Below, one piece after another: positions 14,489-24,829 of a stretch of 36,103 nt of DNA (the first letter of the stretch is position 1; every line of letters starts with the position of its first letter). Made by a program: the position numbers and the translations under genes. This DNA comes from an uncultured Ruminococcus sp. (GTDB lineage: Bacteria > Bacillota > Clostridia > Oscillospirales > CAG-272). Where the stretch lies: NCBI GenBank assembly GCA_902762505.1, contig CACWOQ010000017.1:37628-73730 (forward strand), written 5' to 3'. The notes beneath the pieces were generated by a model that was not told where the DNA came from, did not search any database, and saw nothing but the letters and a program-made list of their open reading frames with translations.

Positions 14489-17400
14489 TTATTCCAGCTT
14501 TCCGAGTTTTTCTTCTATTTCGTTTATGTCGACGGACAGTACCTTCGAAATCCCCTTCGTCGGCATCGTGACGCCGTACAGCTTTTCAGCCGCCTCCATC
14601 GTGCCGCGTCTGTGCGATATCAGTATGAACTGCGTTTTGTCCTGCGTTTCGCGTATGTACTGTGCGAAGCGGTCAACGTTGACCTCGTCGAGAGCGGCTT
14701 CTATCTCGTCGAGCATGATGAACGGAGTCGGGTTGACCTCGAGCAGGGCGAGATATATCGCTATGGCGACGAACGACTGCTCGCCGCCGGAGAGCAGCGA
14801 CAGGCTCTTGATTATCTTTCCGGGAGGCGCGACGTTTATGTCTATACCGGATTCGAGAACGTTGTCCGGCTCACGCAGGACGAGCTCGGCGGTGCCGCCG
14901 CCGAAAAGCCTGCGGAACACCTGACCGAAATGCAGGTTGATGTTCTCGAACGCACGGACGAAGCCGGTCTTCATCTCGTCGTCAAGCTGTGAGATTATCT
15001 GCAAAAGATCCGCCTCAGAGCTCGTCAGATCGGCTATCTGAGCCGTCAGCTCGTCGTGCTGTTTCTTGACCTCCCGATATTCCTCTATCGCCGATACGTT
15101 CACGTGTCCGAGCGCGCGGATCCTGCCGCGAAGCTCGTTCTGACGCTTGAACAGCGCCGGGCGCGTCTGCTCGTTCACCTCCGGGCAGTTGTATTCGACG
15201 GCTTTTTCCTTCGCCTCGGCGTAGCCTATCTCATAGTTTTCTTCAAGCACGACTTTGAGCTTTTCACGCTCGTTTTCGGCGTTTTCAAGCTTTGATTCGG
15301 CTTGTATTTTCTTTTCGATGAGCTGTTGTTTCAGCTCCGTTTTTTCTCTTTCCTCGTTACGGGAGACGGTGTATCTGCCCTCCGTCTCGGCGCTCTTCTG
15401 CGAAAGCTGCGCTATTTTTTCGTTAAGCTCGGCTATTTTCTTTTCATAACCTGTTATGTCTTCTCCGGTCCTGCCGGCTTTTTCCGCGTTTTCGGTCAGA
15501 CGCGCCTCGTGACTGCCGAGCTGGTTTTTAGCCGATTCAATGCTCTGCCTGAGCACGTTCACGGTGTTTTCGCTCTCGGCAAGAGACGTACGGTACGCGT
15601 CGGTGCCGCGGGCGTTTCCGGCGGCGGCTATCCTCGCCTCTTCGAGAAGTCCGCGGAGCCTCTGCTGTTCGGCGTTGTAGTCGTTCATCTGCGAATCGAG
15701 CTGCGCGGATCTGTCTTCAAGATCCTTTATGCGTTCGTTCAGCTCGGCAAGCCTCGCGGTGTCCTCCTCGCGCTTTCTTTTGCGCTCCTCGGCTTTTTCG
15801 GATATGCCGTGCTTTTCGGCTTCTGTTTCGTCAAATCTCGCGTACGCCTCGTCAAGTCTCGCCTGCGCGACCTTGACTGACGACGACGCCTCGTTCTGAA
15901 GCGCGGCAATTATACCGTCCTCAGCCGTCAGATTGTCTGCCTGCAGGCTGAGTTTTTCAGCCTCTGCTTCAAGCTCTGCAAGGCGTTTTCCCGCCTCGTC
16001 CGACGACTCCCTGCACTTGCTCATAAGCTCGGACAGAGCCTCGATCTCGCGCCCGCGGGACAGGATGCCGCTGTCCTTGACGCCTGAGCCGCCCGTGAAC
16101 GAGCCGCCCGCGTTGATCTGCTGACCGTCGAGCGTTATTATCCTTATCTTGTATCCGAAGGCGCGCGCGCAGGCTACGGCGTTGTCGATATTGTCGAACA
16201 CTGCGGTCCTGCCGAGCAGGTTTTTGCAGATGTCTGAAAATCTCGGTTCACACGATACGAGGTCCGAGGCGACGCCCTCGAAGCCTCTCTGCTTTTTCAG
16301 TCTGTCGATATCCTGCGTCAGATACGACGGTTTTACGGTAGCGACCGGCAAAAACGTGGTCCTGCCGGCGCCCGCGGCTTTCAGCGCGTACATCGCCGCC
16401 TTCGCCGCCGCCTCGTCCTCGACGACTATGTTCTGCAAAGCCGAACCGAGGCTGCATTCGATCGCCGTTGAGTATTTCTCCGGCACCGATATGAGCTGCG
16501 ATACGGGCGCGTATATCTTGCCCTTTATATTTCCTTTTTTGTATTCGTCCATAACGAAGCGCGTGGCGCGTGAGTAGCCTTCGAAAAGCTCTTCCATGCG
16601 CTTCAGCGCGTCCGATTTTCTCTCCGCGACCTGATACGCCACGTCCGCGTCATCCTTCTTGCGGCGGCAGATCTGTCTTTCACGCTCGTTCTCCGCGGAT
16701 TTTTCTCTGATCTCACCGAGCTTTTTCGACGTTTCCGCGCGTTTGTCCGCGTAGTCGCGCTCGGATTTTTCGGCAGCCGAAAGCTGTTCTTCAAGTCTGC
16801 CTATCGCCTCGTTCTGCGCGCTGATCGACGCGTCGAGCTCTGCGGTCTTTTCGGTATCCGCGCTGTCGGAGGTATCGGTGACGGTGAGCGTTATACGCAG
16901 ATCTATCACCTCGTCGTTGAGCTCCTTCAGCTTTTCCGCGGTGTCCGCCGCCTCCGCGGCGCATTCGTCTATCCTTTTGCAGATATTCTCGTAATCGCTC
17001 TGAGCCGCGCTCTGACGCGCGGACAGCTCCGCGTCCTTCTGAAGCGAAGCGTCAAGCTCAGCCTCGCGCTCGTTTTTCAGTTTTTCGGCGTCCGCCAAGC
17101 TCTGACCGAGGCTCGTTATACGCTGTGTCAGCTCCTCGATCTTTTCGCGCAGATGCTGCGCCTCGGCTGACGCGAAAGCCGCCTTGTTCGTCGCCTCCGT
17201 ACGCTCGTTCAGCGTGCGGGAAAGCTCGGTGTTGCAGCGCTCCGTCTGCTGTTTGAGGCTTTGCAGCTCGTCGAACAGCGCGGTGGTCTGTGCGGAAAGT
17301 CTGTCCGCCTCGCCCTCGGTCAGCTCGAGATCCGACGAATAAATCTCAAAGGTCCCGCGCAGCGACGCGATCCGCTTTGAAAGCTCCGCCATGTCGTAAA

Positions 17401-18097
17401 GCCACAGCGCTATGTCGAGCGCGCGCTTTTCCTCGTAGATCTCCATATATTTACGCGCCTTTTCGGACTCTTTTTCAAGCGGTCCGACGCGCGAGGCGAG
17501 CACGCTGTTTATATCGTTCAGGCGCGTCAGATTCTCCTGCGTCGCCGTGAGCTTTTTCAGCGCCTCGTTTTTGCTGAATTTGTATTTTGAAATACCCGCC
17601 GCCTCCTCGAACACTATGCGGCGTTCCTCGCTTTTGAGTGAAACGATCTCGGCGATCTTGCCCTGACCGATGACGGAATAACCGCCCTTACCGATACCGG
17701 TGTTCATGAACAGCGCGTGTATGTCCTTCAGCCTGCACGCCTTGCCGTTGATGAGATAATCGCTGTCGCCGCCGCGGAAGTAGCGGCGCGTTACGGTGAC
17801 CTCGTCGTATTCTATCGGAAGCTTGTCCTCCTCGCCCGAATTGTCAAGAGTTAGGGACACCTGCGCAAAGCTCGACGGCTTTCTCGTTTCCGCGCCGCCG
17901 AATATGATGTCCTCCATCTTCGTGCCGCGGATGTTTCTCGACGAAACCTCTCCGAGGACCCAGCGCATCGCGTCGGCTATATTCGATTTTCCGCTTCCGT
18001 TCGGACCGATGATGACCGTGATGCCTTCCTTGAAGGTAAGCGTCGTCTTTTCCGGGAATGATTTGAAGCCCTGTAATTCGATCGATTTTAAGTACAT
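14489..18097 (-). CDS. smc: Chromosome segregation ATPase SMC
   Basis: A 1202-residue condensin-type SMC that compacts and resolves the chromosome with ScpA and ScpB. The N-terminal head has Walker A GPNGSGKSN (31-39) and the Q-loop segment MRWVLGE. Two long coiled coils (about 170-510 and 680-1020), very rich in Glu, Lys and Ala, flank a hinge (about 515-665) with NIKGKIYAPVSQLI and the glycine-rich GGSFTGGSG. The C-terminal head carries LSGGEQ (signature) and FIMLDEIEAALDEVN (Walker B and D-loop). The length is typical. It overlaps the radical SAM gene by ten bases and sits between it and ftsY. Confidence 0.98.
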   Translation of the reverse strand: MYLKSIELQGFKSFPEKTTLTFKEGITVIIGPNGSGKSNIADAMRWVLGEVSSRNIRGTKMEDIIFGGAETRKPSSFAQVSLTLDNSGEEDKLPIEYDEVTVTRRYFRGGDSDYLINGKACRLKDIHALFMNTGIGKGGYSVIGQGKIAEIVSLKSEERRIVFEEAAGISKYKFSKNEALKKLTATQENLTRLNDINSVLASRVGPLEKESEKARKYMEIYEEKRALDIALWLYDMAELSKRIASLRGTFEIYSSDLELTEGEADRLSAQTTALFDELQSLKQQTERCNTELSRTLNERTEATNKAAFASAEAQHLREKIEELTQRITSLGQSLADAEKLKNEREAELDASLQKDAELSARQSAAQSDYENICKRIDECAAEAADTAEKLKELNDEVIDLRITLTVTDTSDSADTEKTAELDASISAQNEAIGRLEEQLSAAEKSERDYADKRAETSKKLGEIREKSAENERERQICRRKKDDADVAYQVAERKSDALKRMEELFEGYSRATRFVMDEYKKGNIKGKIYAPVSQLISVPEKYSTAIECSLGSALQNIVVEDEAAAKAAMYALKAAGAGRTTFLPVATVKPSYLTQDIDRLKKQRGFEGVASDLVSCEPRFSDICKNLLGRTAVFDNIDNAVACARAFGYKIRIITLDGQQINAGGSFTGGSGVKDSGILSRGREIEALSELMSKCRESSDEAGKRLAELEAEAEKLSLQADNLTAEDGIIAALQNEASSSVKVAQARLDEAYARFDETEAEKHGISEKAEERKRKREEDTARLAELNERIKDLEDRSAQLDSQMNDYNAEQQRLRGLLEEARIAAAGNARGTDAYRTSLAESENTVNVLRQSIESAKNQLGSHEARLTENAEKAGRTGEDITGYEKKIAELNEKIAQLSQKSAETEGRYTVSRNEEREKTELKQQLIEKKIQAESKLENAENEREKLKVVLEENYEIGYAEAKEKAVEYNCPEVNEQTRPALFKRQNELRGRIRALGHVNVSAIEEYREVKKQHDELTAQIADLTSSEADLLQIISQLDDEMKTGFVRAFENINLHFGQVFRRLFGGGTAELVLREPDNVLESGIDINVAPPGKIIKSLSLLSGGEQSFVAIAIYLALLEVNPTPFIMLDEIEAALDEVNVDRFAQYIRETQDKTQFILISHRRGTMEAAEKLYGVTMPTKGISKVLSVDINEIEEKLGKLE

Positions 18098-19089
18098 TGT
18101 TCGCTCAATAGCTCCGCCGTATACGGCGGGATGTCCTTTTCAATGATTTTTATGTTTACGCCGTATTCCTGATACAGCCGTTTTTTATTCTCTTTTCCGT
18201 GTCCCGAGGCGCGTGACGCGTGTCCCCTCGCCACGCATACCGTGGCGCTGCCGTGCCGTCCCGAAAGAAGCTTTGACAGGATCCCGTAATATATGATCGA
18301 GTCGCACTTTTCGCCTATCGCTTCGTCATAGCCGCCGCAGGCGATCTCGCCGCCGCCCGTCAGCCCTTCGTTTGCCTGAAGTCCGACGCGTATCGTCGGC
18401 ACGCCGCGTTCGATGAACACACGCTTTACCGACGCCGTGCGCCGCGCGAGCTCATCGACCGTGTACGGCTCGTATTCGCCGCTTTTCGCCATCTCCGCAA
18501 GCTCCGTGCCGCGGAAAACGACTATCGGATAAATCCGCGCTCCGTCGGCGTATCCGCATATATCGTACGCCGTTTTTATCTCGCTTTCGGGCGTGGCGCC
18601 GGGAAGTCCCGTCATCATCTGACCGACAAGGGAGAAGCCCGCTTCTTTTATCATTTTCATCGCCGAATGCGACTGAGCCGCCGTGTGTCCGCGCCTGCAT
18701 CTTTCAAGCACGCGATCATCCGTGGACTGGATGCCGAGCTCAACGGTCTTCACGCCGTATTTTTTGAGCAGGGACAGGATCTCTCCGTCAATATAATCCG
18801 GTCTTGTCGAACAGCGAAGCCCCGATACGGCGCCCGAGGCGACGTAGGAATGCCCGAGCCGCAGAAGCCTTATCATCAGATCCCGGTCGATACCGGTGAA
18901 CGATCCGCCGAAAAACGCGATCTCCGCCTCGTCGTCCGGGGAAAGCGTGGACAGGGCTTCGTCTATCGTTGTCTTGACGGCTCCCTCGTCGAAGCTCATA
19001 TGCTCCGTTATCTTTCTCTGATTGCAGAAAACGCAGTCGTTCGGGCAGCCGAGGTGCGGGATGAAAACCGGTACGTTCTTATGTCTCAT
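18088..19089 (-). CDS. Radical SAM protein, Elp3-like short form
   Basis: A 333-residue radical SAM enzyme. The cluster-binding motif is CPNDCVFC (Cys15, 19, 22), followed by GGSFTGID near 60, a SAM-binding region, and GIQSTDDRVL and GQMMTGLPGAT strands of the barrel. It corresponds to the Elp3-like radical SAM proteins that lack the acetyltransferase domain and are regularly found between rnc and smc in Clostridia; their substrate is not established, though tRNA or another RNA is a reasonable guess. It overlaps rnc at its 5' end by 11 bases and smc at its 3' end by ten. The last 60 residues are unlike Elp3 and rich in basic residues. Confidence 0.85.
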   Translation of the reverse strand: MRHKNVPVFIPHLGCPNDCVFCNQRKITEHMSFDEGAVKTTIDEALSTLSPDDEAEIAFFGGSFTGIDRDLMIRLLRLGHSYVASGAVSGLRCSTRPDYIDGEILSLLKKYGVKTVELGIQSTDDRVLERCRRGHTAAQSHSAMKMIKEAGFSLVGQMMTGLPGATPESEIKTAYDICGYADGARIYPIVVFRGTELAEMAKSGEYEPYTVDELARRTASVKRVFIERGVPTIRVGLQANEGLTGGGEIACGGYDEAIGEKCDSIIYYGILSKLLSGRHGSATVCVARGHASRASGHGKENKKRLYQEYGVNIKIIEKDIPPYTAELLSEQCT

Positions 19090-19780
19090 CTTTAAGCTCG
19101 CCGAAGAGGATCAGCGCGTCGTGCGCCGCCTCCTGCTCAGCCGAGCGCTTGCTTTTGCCGGTCCCGCGCCCGACCACGTTGTTCTGGTATTTCACGCACA
19201 TATGAAACGTTTTGTTATGTCCGGGTCCCTCCTCGGATTCGAGCACGTACTCCACCGATTCCCCCGGCTCCTTCTGTATAAACTGCTGTAAAAGCGATTT
19301 ATAGTCCTTCGTATGAACGGTAACGGCTTTTATCTGCGGGATCAGCAGCGGATACAGGAACGCTTCCGCCGCGCGGCGCCCGCCGTCGAGATAAATCGCG
19401 GCGAGAAGCGCCTCGAACGCGTCGGCTACGATGGACGGATTCTCGCGCCCGCCGTTCTGCTCCTCACCCCTGCCGAGATAAAGCGCCTCGCCGAGTCCGA
19501 TCTTACCGCCGAGCACCGACAGCGACTCCTCACAGACCGCCGCGGCTCTCATCTTCGTAAGAGCCCCCTCCGGCAGGTCGCCGTAGGTCGTGAAGAGGTA
19601 TTCGCTGCAAAGAAATTCAAGTATCGCGTCGCCGAAGAATTCAAGACGTTCGTTGAATTTGAGCTTTTCCCCGTCTCTGTTGTGCTCGTTCGCGTACGAG
19701 GAATGCGTAAGCGCTTCGTCGAGCAGCCCGGGGTTTCTGAATTTATATCCTATTGTTTCACAAAACAGTTCGTTCGTCAT
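19079..19780 (-). CDS. rnc: Ribonuclease III
   Basis: A 233-residue double-strand-specific endonuclease that processes rRNA precursors and structured mRNAs. The signature NERLEFFGDAILE (43-55) carries the first catalytic acids, and IVADAFEALLAAIYLDGG (about 116-133) the second set. The C-terminal double-stranded-RNA-binding domain spans about 158-228, with GHNKTFHMCV and GTGKSKRSAEQEAA. Length and order are standard. The ribosome-binding site before the ATG at 19780 is weak and the gene follows trmFO after 32 bases, one of the few real gaps in the block. Confidence 0.97.
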   Translation of the reverse strand: MTNELFCETIGYKFRNPGLLDEALTHSSYANEHNRDGEKLKFNERLEFFGDAILEFLCSEYLFTTYGDLPEGALTKMRAAAVCEESLSVLGGKIGLGEALYLGRGEEQNGGRENPSIVADAFEALLAAIYLDGGRRAAEAFLYPLLIPQIKAVTVHTKDYKSLLQQFIQKEPGESVEYVLESEEGPGHNKTFHMCVKYQNNVVGRGTGKSKRSAEQEAAHDALILFGELKDET

Positions 19781-19812
19781 TTTTTTACCAATCTCATTAA
19801 GCCGCGGACGAT

Positions 19813-21126
19813 TTACGGCTGCAGTTCAAAGATTTTTTTCATCGCCGCCACGGCTCTTTCGGCGTTATATTCGTACCTTTTGCGTTTTCCGCCGCGAACC
19901 TTTTCCGTTATCGGCGCTATTATACCGAAGTTCGCGTTCATCGGCTGAAAGTCCTTGCCGTCATAGCCGCTCACGTATTTCGCCATGGCGCCGAGCTCCG
20001 TCGTATCGGGGAAAATGAACGGCTCCGCGTCTTTTGCGCGCCGCGCGGCGTTGATGCCGGCGACGAATCCGGATCCGGTCGACTCTATATACCCCTCGAC
20101 CCCGGTCATCTGACCGGCGAAGTAAAGCCCCGGGCGGCTGATCATGCCGTAATCCGGTCCGAGGAGCCCGGGCGAATCCATATACGTGTTTCTGTGCATC
20201 ACACCGTAACGGAGGAATTCCGCGTGCTCGAGCCCCGGGATCAGCCCGAAGACTCTTTTCTGCTCGGAAAACGTGAGATTCGTCTGAAAGCCGACTATGT
20301 TGTACATCGTCTTTTCTTCGTTTTCCGCGCGCAGCTGCACCGCCGCGTACGGCTCCTCACCCGTTCTCGGATCCGTAAGGCCAACGGGCTTGAGCGGTCC
20401 GTATCTGAGAGTGTCCTCTCCGCGTCCCGCCATTACCTCCACCGGCATACAGCCCTCGAACACGCGCGGATCCTTCTCGAATCCGTGGAGCGGCGCCCTT
20501 TCGGCCGTGATCAGGGCGTTATAAAATTCAAGATAACGCCGTCTGTCCATGGGGCAGTTTATATACGCCGCCTCGCCCTTGTCGTATCTTGACTGAAAAA
20601 AGCACACGCTCATGTCTATACTGTCAGCAGAAACGATCGGCGCCGCCGCGTCGTAAAAATGAAGTCCCTCCCTGCCCGTTATCCTTGCGATCTCGTCAGA
20701 CAACTTATCCGACGTGAGAGGCCCGGTGGCGATCACCGTTATTCCGTCGGGGATCTCCGTCACCTCGCCGGCGATAACGGTCACGTTCGGGTCGTTTTTT
20801 ATCTTGTCCGTGATATATGCGGAAAATCTGTTCCTGTCTACGGCGAGAGCTCCCCCCGCCTCGACTCTGCACGCGTCCGCCGCCTCCATTATGAGAGAGC
20901 CGCCTATGCGCAGTTCTTCCTTCAAAAGCCCGACGGCGTTCGTTATCTGCGCCGCGCGCAGGGAATTCGAGCAGACGAGCTCAGCGAAAAGCGGCGACTT
21001 GTGCGCGGGCGTGTATTTTTCCGGCTTCATCTCGTAAAGCCTGACCTTCACGCCTCTTTTGCTTATCTGATACGCCGCCTCGCAGCCGGCAAGTCCGGCG
21101 CCGACGACGTTTACGTATTCAGTCAT
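19813..21126 (-). CDS. trmFO: Folate-dependent tRNA (uracil-54-C5)-methyltransferase TrmFO
   Basis: A 437-residue FAD protein that makes 5-methyluridine at position 54 of tRNA using methylenetetrahydrofolate. The dinucleotide-binding motif [15 protein letters not shown] is at the very N terminus, followed by the family-specific CSNSLRA and, later, [42 protein letters not shown] and [20 protein letters not shown]. The C-terminal NANFGIIAP is also characteristic. It overlaps dapL by four bases. In these bacteria it replaces SAM-dependent TrmA. Confidence 0.97.
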   Translation of the reverse strand: MTEYVNVVGAGLAGCEAAYQISKRGVKVRLYEMKPEKYTPAHKSPLFAELVCSNSLRAAQITNAVGLLKEELRIGGSLIMEAADACRVEAGGALAVDRNRFSAYITDKIKNDPNVTVIAGEVTEIPDGITVIATGPLTSDKLSDEIARITGREGLHFYDAAAPIVSADSIDMSVCFFQSRYDKGEAAYINCPMDRRRYLEFYNALITAERAPLHGFEKDPRVFEGCMPVEVMAGRGEDTLRYGPLKPVGLTDPRTGEEPYAAVQLRAENEEKTMYNIVGFQTNLTFSEQKRVFGLIPGLEHAEFLRYGVMHRNTYMDSPGLLGPDYGMISRPGLYFAGQMTGVEGYIESTGSGFVAGINAARRAKDAEPFIFPDTTELGAMAKYVSGYDGKDFQPMNANFGIIAPITEKVRGGKRKRYEYNAERAVAAMKKIFELQP

Positions 21127-22304
21127 CCGAAGTATTTCCTTATCCTGTCAGCCGCCTCGGCTGTTTTTTCGTGAGTGTTGAACGACGTCAGACGGAAATA
21201 CCCTTTGCCGCACGCGCCGAAGCCCTCGCCCGGGGTACCGACGACGCGGCATTTGTCAAGCAGTACGTCGAAGAATTCCCACGAACCGAGCCCGTCCGGG
21301 CATTTCATCCAGATATACGGCGAGTTCATGCCGCCCGTATAGCTTATCCCCAGTCCGTCGAGGCACGCGCCTATGACGTCCGCGTTTTTCTTGTAATATC
21401 CGAGGTTGACGGCGATCTGCGCCTGACCTTCTGCGGAAAGAGCCGCCTCCGCGCCGCGCTGTATCACGTACGGGGCGCCGTTGTATCTCGTCGACTGACG
21501 GCGCAGCCACATCGCGGACAGCTTCTTTCCGCCGACGATCAGCTCATCGGGCAGAACGCACCAGCCGCAGCGCTCGCCCGTGAAGCCGGCGTTTTTGGAA
21601 AAGCTGCAGAATTCGATGCAGCAGGATCTCGAGCCGTCTATTTCGTATATCGAGCGCGCAAGCGACCCGTCGGTGATAAAAGCCTCGTACGCCGCGTCGT
21701 AAAGGATGAGCGCGCCGTTCTTTTCAGCGTACTTCACCCATTCGGCGAGCATTTCACGCGTATACGCGGCGCCGGTCGGGTTGTTCGGGGAGCAGATGTA
21801 TATAAGATCCGCGCGCACCGAATCGTCCGGCATCGGAAGGAATCCGTTTTCCGCGTTTGCCCCGGCGTATATCACGCGTCTGCCGCACATGACGTTCGTA
21901 TCGACGTAGACGGGATATACGGGATCCGGCACGAGGACGGTGTTGTCCCGGTCGAAAAGATCGAGAATGTTGCCTATATCGCTTTTCGCGCCGTCCGAAA
22001 CGTATATCTCATGCGAGGCGACCTTTGTGCCGCGGCCGGCGTAATAGCCCGAGATCGCGTCGCGCAGAAAATCGAAGCCCTCGTAGGGACCGTAGCCCCT
22101 GAAGCCCGAAACGGTGAGCTGTTCGTCGCACGCCGCCTTCATGGCTTTGACGCAAGCCTCGGGCAGCGGGCGCGTTACGTCGCCTATGCCGAGCTTTATT
22201 ATATCGGCGTCGGGGTGTTTTTCTTTATATTCCGCGGTCTTTACCGCGACGGTGTGGAACAGATAGCTGTCCTTCAGATCATCGTAGTATCCGTTCAGTT
22301 TCAT
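21123..22304 (-). CDS. dapL: LL-diaminopimelate aminotransferase
   Basis: A 393-residue fold-type I PLP aminotransferase that converts tetrahydrodipicolinate directly to LL-diaminopimelate, bypassing DapD, DapC and DapE. The LL-DAP-specific features are [37 protein letters not shown] and YVDTNVM. The PLP lysine is in [17 protein letters not shown], and the substrate-phosphate region is near [10 protein letters not shown]. It is one base after dapF and overlaps trmFO by four bases. The neighbouring dapA, dapB and dapF complete the route from aspartate semialdehyde to meso-DAP, so the DapL variant is the pathway here. Confidence 0.97.
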   Translation of the reverse strand: MKLNGYYDDLKDSYLFHTVAVKTAEYKEKHPDADIIKLGIGDVTRPLPEACVKAMKAACDEQLTVSGFRGYGPYEGFDFLRDAISGYYAGRGTKVASHEIYVSDGAKSDIGNILDLFDRDNTVLVPDPVYPVYVDTNVMCGRRVIYAGANAENGFLPMPDDSVRADLIYICSPNNPTGAAYTREMLAEWVKYAEKNGALILYDAAYEAFITDGSLARSIYEIDGSRSCCIEFCSFSKNAGFTGERCGWCVLPDELIVGGKKLSAMWLRRQSTRYNGAPYVIQRGAEAALSAEGQAQIAVNLGYYKKNADVIGACLDGLGISYTGGMNSPYIWMKCPDGLGSWEFFDVLLDKCRVVGTPGEGFGACGKGYFRLTSFNTHEKTAEAADRIRKYFG

Positions 22305-22305
22305 A

Positions 22306-23145
22306 TCAGTCTCCGTAGTATTCTCCGTCGCTTACGCGAACGGCCTCACCGGTCATGAACACGGTGTCTTTCGTGTATTTTATGATCAGCTCGCCGCCTC
22401 TGAGCACCACCCTGACGGGCTGTCCCTCATCAAAAAGACCGAGCCTCACGGACGCGGATACGGCGGCGCAGGCGCCGGTGCCGCAGGCGAACGTCTCGCC
22501 CGAGCCGCGCTCCCACACGCGCATCAGAAGCGTGCTGTCGTCGAGTTTTTTTACAAATTCCGTGTTTACCCCCTCGGGGAAAAGCGGATCGCGCTCGAAG
22601 CGCGGACCGATCGCGGGCAGATCGAGCGAATACGGATCGTCGCAGAACAGCACGCAATGGGGATTCCCCATTGAAACGAGCGTAACCTCGTACCGGCCGC
22701 CGGCTGCGGCGACGGTTTTGCCGACGCACTCGCCTTCAAGCCTTGCCGGGATCTTCCCGCAGTCGAACTCAGCGGCGCCCATATCCACCGTTGCCGCGAC
22801 GGCGACTCCGTATTCGGTCTTCATTTCAAGATATTTTATGCCGGACAGCGTTTCAACGCTTATGTTTTCACGCTTTACCGCTCCCGTATCGTAAAGATAC
22901 TTTCCGACGCAGCGTATCGCGTTGCCGCACATTTTCCCCTCGCTTCCGTCTGCGTTGTACATACGCATGAACGCGTCCGCGCGAGAGGACGGACAGATCA
23001 GCACGAGCCCGTCGCCGCCGACGCCCTTGTGCCTGTCCGCGATCCTTACGGCGAGCCCGTTCGGATCGTCCGGGAACTTCCCGTCAAGGCAGTCGACGTA
23101 AACGTAATCGTTTCCGCAGCCGTGCATTTTCGTGTATTTTATCAT
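22306..23145 (-). CDS. dapF: Diaminopimelate epimerase
   Basis: A 279-residue PLP-independent racemase that turns LL-DAP into meso-DAP for peptidoglycan and lysine. The two catalytic cysteines are visible in MCGNAIRCVGKY (about 72-83) and FACGTGACAA (about 219-228). Other signature parts are KMHGCGNDYVYVD at the N terminus, GNPHCVLF, and NTEFVKKLDDSTLLMRVWERGSGE before the second cysteine (quoted as separate motifs NTEFV and RVWERGSGE). It overlaps dapB by four bases and is adjacent to dapL. Confidence 0.97.
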   Translation of the reverse strand: MIKYTKMHGCGNDYVYVDCLDGKFPDDPNGLAVRIADRHKGVGGDGLVLICPSSRADAFMRMYNADGSEGKMCGNAIRCVGKYLYDTGAVKRENISVETLSGIKYLEMKTEYGVAVAATVDMGAAEFDCGKIPARLEGECVGKTVAAAGGRYEVTLVSMGNPHCVLFCDDPYSLDLPAIGPRFERDPLFPEGVNTEFVKKLDDSTLLMRVWERGSGETFACGTGACAAVSASVRLGLFDEGQPVRVVLRGGELIIKYTKDTVFMTGEAVRVSDGEYYGD

Positions 23146-23897
23146 TTTGCCGCACCTTTTGTGACTCCGTCGGACAAAAGCGATTTCATATCGTAGAATC
23201 CGGCGGGCTTGCCGATCATATACGAAGCGGCGCAGAGCGCGCCTTTTGCGAATATCTCCCTGCCCTCCGCCACGTGCTTTATGCTGAGTCTTTCTCCCTG
23301 ACCGAAGAATATGACCTCGTGTTCCCCCACGTCGGTGCCGCCTCTGACGCTGTGTATGCCTATTTCATTATCGGGGCGTCTGCACGATCTGCCGGTACGG
23401 TCGTATACGGGCTCCGCACCTTCTCTGACGCTCTGTATTTCCGACGCTATCATGAGAGCCGTGCCGGACGGCGCGTCGAGCTTGTTCCTGTGGTGGGATT
23501 CGATTATTTCGATATCGAAATCTCCGAGCATCGACGCCGCCTCCGCCGCGAGACGGCAGAGAACGTTGACGGCTACGCTCATGTTCCCGGACTTGAACAC
23601 GGCGACCTTCGAGGAAGCCTCTTTTATCATTTCAAGCTCCTCCGCCGAATGTCCCGTCGTCGCTATGACTGCGGGCACGCCGTTTTTCACGGCGTAATCA
23701 AGCACCTTTGAAGTATAGCCGTGCGATGAAAAATCGATTATAACGTCGCATTTCTCGGTTACAAGCGACACGTCGCCGTAAACTCCGTCAGCCGGCACGG
23801 AATCGACGCGGGCGGCTATCGTCTGACCGTCCGTGCACGCCGCCGATACGGCGCGCCCCATCCTGCCCTCGGATCCTATGAGAAGTATCCTCATCAC
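23142..23897 (-). CDS. dapB: 4-hydroxy-tetrahydrodipicolinate reductase
   Basis: A 251-residue NAD(P)H-dependent reductase, second step of the DAP branch. The nucleotide-binding motif is GSEGRMGRAV at 8-17. The catalytic and substrate-binding block ESHHRNKLDAPSGTA (about 135-149) contains the His-His pair and the lysine expected of DapB, and the C-terminal FAKGALCAASYMIGKPAGFYDM is family-typical. Two adjacent ATG codons are possible; the first overlaps the dapA stop (ATGA). It is slightly shorter than the E. coli enzyme but normal for Firmicutes. Confidence 0.97.
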   Translation of the reverse strand: MMRILLIGSEGRMGRAVSAACTDGQTIAARVDSVPADGVYGDVSLVTEKCDVIIDFSSHGYTSKVLDYAVKNGVPAVIATTGHSAEELEMIKEASSKVAVFKSGNMSVAVNVLCRLAAEAASMLGDFDIEIIESHHRNKLDAPSGTALMIASEIQSVREGAEPVYDRTGRSCRRPDNEIGIHSVRGGTDVGEHEVIFFGQGERLSIKHVAEGREIFAKGALCAASYMIGKPAGFYDMKSLLSDGVTKGAAK

Positions 23898-24790
23898 AGC
23901 AGTCTCCCTTCGTACGAGGCGAGGACGGACGCGAGCTTTTCATTCTCCGCCGCCGTCATATTGCAAAGCGGGAGACGAAGCTCGTCCGTGCATTTTCCGA
24001 GCAGCGCCATCGCCTCCTTGACGGGGATCGGGTTCACGGTCATGAACAGCGCGTTTATAAGGTCGAGATACTCGAGCTGAAGCCTCGCGCCGAGGCTGAA
24101 ATCGCCGTTGAGGCACGCAGCCGCCATTTCATGCGTTTTCGCCGGCGCAACGTTCGACAACACGGATATGACGCCCTTGGCGCCGAGACTCATCATCGGG
24201 ACGATCTGGTCGTCGTTGCCGGAATAAATATCAATCACGTCGCCCACGGCGCGGCAGAGCTTTACTATGAACGAAAGATCTCCGCACGCCTCCTTGGTCG
24301 CCACTATGTTCGGATGCTGGGCGAGCTCCTTATACGCGTCGATCCCTATCGCGCAGCCGGTGCGCGACGGAACGTTGTATAATATCACCGGAGCCGTTAC
24401 GTTGTCGGCGATCTTTGAAAAATACTGAACGAGCCCTCTCTGCGACGCCTTGTTGTAATAAGGCGTGACCTGGAGCAGCGCGTCGGCGCCGACCTCGCAG
24501 GCGTGGAGCGAAAGGTCTACGGCGTACGCGTAGTCGTTCGAGCCCGTTCCTGCAATCACCGGCACGCGTTTAGCTGTTTTTTCAACGGTATACTTTATGA
24601 CTTCTCTGTGCTCCTCGTCCGTGAGGGTGGAAGCCTCTCCCGTCGTACCGCAGACGACGAGTGCGTCGATACCCGACGCTATCTGCGTATCTATGATGTC
24701 GCCGAGCGCGTCATAATCCACTTCTCCGTTACGGAAGGGTGTGATTATCGCAGTTGCCGCGCCCTTGAAAACAGGTTCTTTTCCTTTCAT
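23894..24790 (-). CDS. dapA: 4-hydroxy-tetrahydrodipicolinate synthase
   Basis: A 298-residue class I aldolase that condenses pyruvate with aspartate semialdehyde. The start at 24790 is preferred over the ATG six bases upstream because GGAGG then has eight bases of spacing instead of two. Motifs: GAATAIITPF, VCGTTGEASTLTDEEH, the catalytic Tyr in YNVPSRTG and the Schiff-base Lys in IVATKEACGD. It is the first gene of the minus-strand block and follows a recognisable promoter at 24830-24858. No lysine riboswitch is visible in the short leader of about 40 bases, so feedback must be on the enzyme or elsewhere. Confidence 0.96.
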   Translation of the reverse strand: MKGKEPVFKGAATAIITPFRNGEVDYDALGDIIDTQIASGIDALVVCGTTGEASTLTDEEHREVIKYTVEKTAKRVPVIAGTGSNDYAYAVDLSLHACEVGADALLQVTPYYNKASQRGLVQYFSKIADNVTAPVILYNVPSRTGCAIGIDAYKELAQHPNIVATKEACGDLSFIVKLCRAVGDVIDIYSGNDDQIVPMMSLGAKGVISVLSNVAPAKTHEMAAACLNGDFSLGARLQLEYLDLINALFMTVNPIPVKEAMALLGKCTDELRLPLCNMTAAENEKLASVLASYEGRLL

Positions 24791-24829
24791 TTTCATTTCC
24801 TCCGGTCTGTAAATTTGGCTATAATGTGT

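Noticed and set aside
21171..22358. 395-codon plus-strand frame opposite dapL
   Set aside because: Antisense shadow; dapL motifs on the other strand are unambiguous.
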